Translations under genes and position numbers: made by a program
Source: Primulina eburnea
Taxonomy: Eukaryota > Streptophyta > Magnoliopsida > Lamiales > Gesneriaceae
Assembly (NCBI RefSeq): GCF_022965805.1
Contig: NC_133110.1
Span: 30,314,668-30,378,667, forward strand
Length of the DNA: 64,000 nucleotides
Direction of reading: 5' to 3'
Part shown: one piece after another, positions 58,856-64,000 of the stretch
Numbering within the stretch: position 1 is the first letter of the stretch
How the letters are laid out: the number at the start of each line of letters is the position of its first letter
Notes under the pieces: model-generated
Database searches by the model: none
Told to the model about the DNA's origin: nothing
The model's input: the letters and a program-made list of their open reading frames with translations, nothing else

Positions 58856-60643
58856 TGTAAGGCTCGAGAATTGTCAACTGGCATTGATGCTAGACTCATA
58901 GAAGTAAGAATGCATGACGTTTAAATGAGATTTTGAGTAGCATGGCCGAAGCCACACCGCCCCCGCAGTGTTAAGACTACCGCCCCCGCGGTGTAGGTGA
59001 TAGAAAATTGGGAGATTTTGCGAAGTAACACCGCACCCGCGGTGCGCGCACGACCGCACCCGCGGTGCTGAGACCGCACCCGCGGCGGTGCAAGCGCCGC
59101 ACCCGCGGTGCGTGAATTTCCGAAAATGATAGGGCTGCCGAGAGCTTAGCGCACCCGCACCCTTACACTGCCGCACCCGCGGTAATGCGTGTCATGTGAC
59201 AAACATGAACACTCGTCCCTTTGCATGCAATATAGATTATGTGTCTTCATTTCCTTGCATTGCATCTTCTGAGAGCCGAGGGAATTCAAGGAGGAAGCTT
59301 TCACTTCTTTTGATTTTCAACTTGAGAGTTTGCATGATTTAGCCATCCGAATTTTGTTCCGAGTTAAGATTTGCGATCCTTACAGCGTTGGCTACGAAAG
59401 GATGTAAGTTTTATATAATTCCAGCATGATTCGAAATTCATATGTTGGGGAAAATTATGTTTTGAGTTGAGAAATGCGTTCTTGATAGTATGAGCATCGT
59501 AGAAACGTTATCGGATTGATCTTCAGATACTATATGACGTTGTTTCGAAATTCCAGCATGTATTGTATTGAGAATATGCAGATTTCAGCATGTATAGTGA
59601 TGTTAGATGAGATTATGAGTTGATGGTGATTAAGTATGATATTATTGAGTTATCGGTATCGAAGAAATACGTCGTTATGCCGTCAAATTGTATTTGAATC
59701 GAATTCAGCTTTGAATATGGAGTTGATTGAGATATATTATGATAAGTTTGTTCACACATTGCCATTTCAGATTTGTATTGGTTATTGGAGTTCAAGACTT
59801 CGACTACGACACAGACAGTGCGACAAGAAAGGTATAATTCATGTGGTCACGGGATTGCACAACTCGATTCAGATTTGATACGAGTTTCCCTAAATCACAT
59901 ACTAGATTGTATTACATTGATTATGTAATGCCTTGTTTATTGATTTATATTCGAGTTCTGAGATTGGCAGACTTGCCAAAACTAGACGTTTCGGTGTATC
60001 GTCGCATAGGAGCAGATTTGCTATATGTGTAGACCCTCGATACAGAGTTGACCGAAGTCTAGGAATAAGACATACCGTTGCCCCAAGTGGTTGGGTAGGT
60101 GACAGACCGTTTTATTCACACCGGGATCCCTAGATTAGAAAAGAGTCGAGTCAAGATTTGAATTGTCGAATACAGATTTGTATTCTACTACATGTTTAGA
60201 TTTATATTCATGTTACTTGACATATGCTATGCTTTTGTACATGATTATGACATTGCATGCATCCATGTTTTATACTGGGATATGTTCTCACCGGAGTTAT
60301 CCGGCTGTTGTCGTGTCTGTATGTGTGCATGGCAACAGGTGGGGCAGGATCGGGGTCACGAGCTAGATGAGAGATGATGATAGCGTGGAGATCTCGGGCA
60401 TCGCAGATTACTAGTGTTCCTTATGAAACTTGTACTACTTATGTTTAGAGTTGTCATTTGAACACTAGTGAATGTTTGTACGAACAGACATGTATGTACA
60501 TTATGTTGTTTATTTCAGTTAACGACATGTTATGCTTTATCTATACATTTGAATTAATGTTAAAAGCAAATTTTTGACCCACATTTTCGAACAAAGATCC
60601 AATTAAATCCCAAAAGAATTGAGTTAGAGCCCGGGTCCCCACA
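58856..60643 (+). repeat. GyG 5' LTR (1788 bp)
   Basis: TGTAAGGCTCGAGAATT to GGGTCCCCACA. The region after 59830 is close to GyD; the region 59200-59800 is much more divergent. Palindrome array 58953-59183. Confidence 0.92.
58953..59183 (+). repeat. CCGCACCCGCGGTG palindrome array (GyG LTR)
   Basis: About eight units, the first two as CCGCCCCCGCGGTG variants, the rest mainly ACCGCACCCGCGGTG. Same position as in GyD, with the palindromes better kept than the sequence between them. Confidence 0.88.
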
Positions 60644-60648
60644 ACAGG

Positions 60649-60660
60649 TGGTATCAGAGC
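60649..60660 (+). promoter_or_regulatory. GyG primer-binding site (initiator Met tRNA)
   Basis: TGGTATCAGAGC after the ACAGG spacer, as in GyD. Confidence 0.9.
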
Positions 60661-60900
60661 AGTAGGTTCTGTAGACTGAGATAGAGTAGAATGAGCGGGG
60701 TAGATCGAGTCATCTTCCTTGCTTTTGAGATGCTAGCATGATCTATTGCTTTCCCTAAATATGTTGTGTTGTATTATCTGAAATGATTTACAGCATTTCA
60801 AGCCTGAATCAGAACCGATTCTCGATCAGAGGTATATGATCAGAGAAGGGCTGAGACAGATGACATTGGGTGTGTACTAATCATTTTTATGATCAGATTT

Positions 60901-63900
60901 ATGCCGCCTAGACGAGTGCCACAGCCAGAGCAGGGTAGCACATCAGGTGCACAGATGGACGTCACCGCTACACCGATGGAGACCTTATTGAAGAGATTTC
61001 AGTCTTTCCATCCGCCTACCCTGAAGGGCACCGAGAGTGCAGTAGAGTGCTAGAGCTGGCTCGATGATATCGAGATGTTGTTTGAGTCTTTGGCTTACAC
61101 TGACGAACGACGTGTGAAGCTGATAGGGCATCAGATGCAAGAGGTTGCCAAGAGCTGGTGGTTGACGACGAAGAGAGCCTTGGAGCACCGAGGCATTGAT
61201 ATCACGTGGAAAGTCTTCAAAGACGAGTTCTATCAGCGCTTCTTTCCTATCTCCTACCGGAAAGATAAGGGAGCTGAATTTGCGAATCTGAAGCAGGGAC
61301 AGTGGAACATCGAGGAGTATGTGGCTAAATTTTCTGCATTGCTACGATTTGCACCTCATGTGGCCGGAAACGACGAGGCAGTGTCCGATTAGTTCATCAA
61401 CGGGCTGAATCCCGATCTCTTTACTTTGGTGAACACGGGCCGGCCTAGTACTTTTTCAGAGGCACTGAACCGAGCGAAGGGAGCCGAGGCTGGCTTGATC
61501 AGGCAGCGAGGGGCTTCCTACGGTGTTCAGGGGCAGAGACCGCCACAGCCTACTACCGTACAGTTTCCACCACCTCCTCCTCGTTTTGACAGTGGAGCTA
61601 GTGGTAGTGGCAAGAAGGAATTTTTGAAGGCTAAGGGCAAGCAGTTTAAGAAATCTGGGAGTAGTTCATCGAGTTCGAGTGGATCTCGACAGAGAGGTCA
61701 GGGGTCAGATTATAGTGGCGCATATTGTGGTTCGTGCGGAGGGCGACATGCGACGGAGCAGTGTCAAGGAGTTATGGGACGCTGCAACATCTGTAGGCAA
61801 CAGGGACACTTCGCCAGAGTTTGTCCCCAGAGGGGTGCACAACGATTCCAGAGCACCGGATCATCAGCACCAGCGCCACAGATGGAGAGACAGGCATCTT
61901 CTGTACACTCCTTCCAGCCACCCTCTACACAGACCCAGCAGAGGCCAGGAGGTAGTCAGACGGTGAGTCAGCCTCCCCGACAGCAGGCACGTGTTTTTGC
62001 CCTGACAGAGGAGCAGGCGCAGGAGGCGCCAGATGACGTCATTGCAGGTAACTGTTTTCTTTGCGGTTATCCTGCATATGTGTTGATAGACACAGGGGCA
62101 TCGCATACATTCATATCTGAACATTTTGCATTGAGACATGCATTGCCTGTTGAGTCGATGTCGACAGTAGTGTCTATAGCTTCTCCGTTGGGAAGTGGCT
62201 TGATATCTGTGACTACTGTTAGGCACTGTATGCTTCAGTTTGAGGGGCATGAGATTGATCTTGATTGTGTAGTACTTGGTTTGGCTGATTTTGATTGTAT
62301 AGTCGGTATAGACATGTTGACCAAGTACAGGGCCACGGTAGGTTGTTTCCACAAGATTGTCAGATTCAGACCTGAACTGACAGATGAGTGGAAATTTTAC
62401 GGCAAGGGTTCCAGATCTCAGATTCCCTTAGTATCTGCTCTGACTATGAGTAGATTGCTTCAGAGAGGAGCAGAGGGCTTTCTTGTATATTCAGTAGATC
62501 TACTGAAGACGAGCCCAGCATTGGCAGATTTGCCAGTGGTTTGCGAGTTTGCAGATGTTTTTCCTGATGAGATTCCAGGGTTGCCTCCAGTTCGAGAGGT
62601 TGATTTCAGCATAGATCTTATGCCCGGTTCTGTTCCTATTTCGAGAGCTCCATATAGGATGGCGCCGATAGAGCTGAAAGAGTTGAAAGCACAGTTGGAG
62701 GATCTTCTGTCCAAGAGATATATCAGACCCAGTGTATCACCTTGGGGTGCTCCGGTGCTTTTCGTTAGAAAGAAAGATGATTCGATGCGACTGTGTATTG
62801 ATTATAGACAGTTGAACAAGGCAACAGTGAAGAACAAATATCCTTTGCCTCGCATCGACGATCTGTTTGATCAGTTACAGGGATCTTCGGTATATTCGAA
62901 GATTGATTTGAGATCAGGGTATCATCAGCTCAAAGTTAGAGACGTTGATATTCCGAAAACTGCATTCCGAACCAGGTATGGACATTACGAGTTTGTTGTT
63001 ATGCCTTTCGGTTTGACGAATGCACCAGCGGTGTTTATGAGTTTGATGAACCGCATTTTTCAGAGATATTTAGATGATTTTGTGATTGTATTTATCGATG
63101 AAATTTTTGTGTATTCGAAGAATTTGACTGAGCATGCAGATCACCTGAGGATTGTATTGAAGACTTTGAGAAATGAGCGGTTGTATGCCAAACTGTCCAA
63201 GTGTGAATTCTGGCTGAGACAGGTTGTCTTCTTGGGGCATATTATATCTGGAGATGGTATTGCGGTAGATCCGAGTAAAGTTGAGGCTGTGATCAGTTGG
63301 CCGAGACCGACTTCTGTGCCAGAGATACGCAGTTTCATGGGTCTAGCCGGGTATTATCGACGTTTTATTCGAGACTTCTCCAGTATAGCGAAGCCGATTA
63401 CCCAGTTGACACAGAAGAACATGCCATTTGTGTGGTCAGAAGAGTGTGAGAGCAGTTTTGTTGAGCTGAAGAAGAGGCTGACTAGTGCGCCTGTCTTGAC
63501 GATTCCATCAGGTACAGGTGAGTTCGTTGTATATTGTGATGCATCTCACAGAGGGCTTGGATGTGTTCTTATGCAGCGAGGGCACGTGATAGCGTACGCC
63601 TCTAGACAGCTGAAGCCGCACGAGACTCGTTACCCGATTCATGATCTTGAATTGGCGGCGATTGTCTTTGCTTTGAAGATCTGGCATCATTATCTGTATG
63701 GCGAGAAATTTGAGATCTATTCCGATCATAAGAGCCTGAAATATCTCTTTTCTCAGTCAGAGTTGAACATGAGGCAGCGACGATGGCTTGATCTGCTGAA
63801 AGATTTTGATTGCGAGATCAAGTACCATCCAGGAAAGTCGAATGCAGCGGCAGACGCCTTGAGTCGAAAGGTATGTGCTCTTTCCTTGTCGACTGTAGGT

Positions 63901-64000
63901 GTATCGAGTTTAGTAGAAGATTGTTGCTTGTCTGGATTAAAATTTAATACAGAGAGTAGACCGTTGCGACTTACTGCGATTCAGATTGAGCCAGACTTGA
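60901..64000 (+). pseudogene. gag-pol: GyG gag-pol, two TAG stops in gag, open to window end
   Basis: ATG 60901 (MPPRRVPQPE), collinear with GyD. TAG at codon 51 (61051-61053; GyD has GAG) and at codon 164 (61390-61392; GyD has CAG). After that I find no stop to 64000: zinc knuckle [14 protein letters not shown], protease [12 protein letters not shown] with YCDAS-type RNase H following. The RT active site reads FIDEIF (about 63095-63110) in place of FIDDVL, so the second catalytic Asp is replaced by Glu, probably inactivating. The integrase is outside the window. Confidence 0.9.

Larger units (their letters stand above)
58856..64000 (+). mobile_element. GyG: Ty3/gypsy sister of GyD, runs off the window
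   Basis: 5' LTR 58856-60643 (1788 bp), Met primer site 60649-60660, leader, gag-pol from 60901 to the window end. Inserted in CoH after TATCT (58851-58855). Very similar to GyD throughout but separately diverged, especially in the first 1.1 kb of the LTR. Confidence 0.93.

Overview
This window looks like plant nuclear DNA, most likely from a eudicot, in a gene-poor, repeat-dense (heterochromatin-like) region. I base this on several plant-type LTR retrotransposon lineages, AT-rich spacers, initiator-Met-tRNA primer-binding sites and an Athila-style primer-binding site. I see no ordinary host gene, rRNA, tRNA or CRISPR array. Nearly every base belongs to an LTR retrotransposon or a derived repeat. 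Names such as Gy1 or AthE are local labels.

Layout. 1-7045: Gy1, a decayed Ty3/gypsy element cut by the window edge. 7061-7475: a near-perfect 190-bp inverted repeat. 7476-11051: CoA, a minus-strand copia fragment. 11052-19668: CoB, a decayed plus-strand copia of the same family, holding a solo LTR (16196-18292) with a perfect 5-bp target duplication. 19669-53603: CoC, a copia inserted in the 3' LTR of CoB. CoC is split by GyD (25955-53472, Ty3/gypsy, TSD ACCAT). The 5' LTR of GyD is split by AthE (26700-45711, minus strand, Athila-like). AthE is split by GyF (30444-38082, minus strand, intact Ty3/gypsy, TSD CTATG). 53604-58855: CoH, a minus-strand copia inserted in CoC. 58856-64000: GyG, a sister of GyD inserted in CoH and running off the window. 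The nest CoB>CoC>GyD>AthE>GyF is five levels deep. LTR divergence I counted by eye falls inward (about 10 differences in GyD, 5 substitutions plus 2 indels in AthE, 3 in GyF), as the nesting predicts.

Most notable content. In the place where Athila elements often carry an env-like ORF, between integrase and the 3' LTR, AthE carries two unexpected ORFs. One is a complete intronless 212-residue LOG-type cytokinin-activating enzyme (29512-30150, minus). The other is a Cys-rich basic ORF (38083-38549 plus tail 30360-30443, minus) resembling carlavirus-type nucleic-acid-binding proteins, split by GyF. Each has a candidate 3' splice acceptor a short way upstream. The pol of AthE is broken by stops and frameshifts although its LTRs are almost identical. 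This suggests a defective element that was moved in trans and carries cargo.

A second theme is that several LTR families carry arrays of short CpG-rich palindromes just upstream of a TATA-like site. The arrays are CCGCACCCGCGGTG (Gy1, GyD, GyG), CGCGCATATGCGCG (solo LTR) and CGGACGATCCGAAC (GyF). The copia family has GGGCAGC/GCTGCCC dyads in its long leader instead. Only the GyF polyprotein and the LOG ORF are intact; every other coding region carries stops, frameshifts or truncations.
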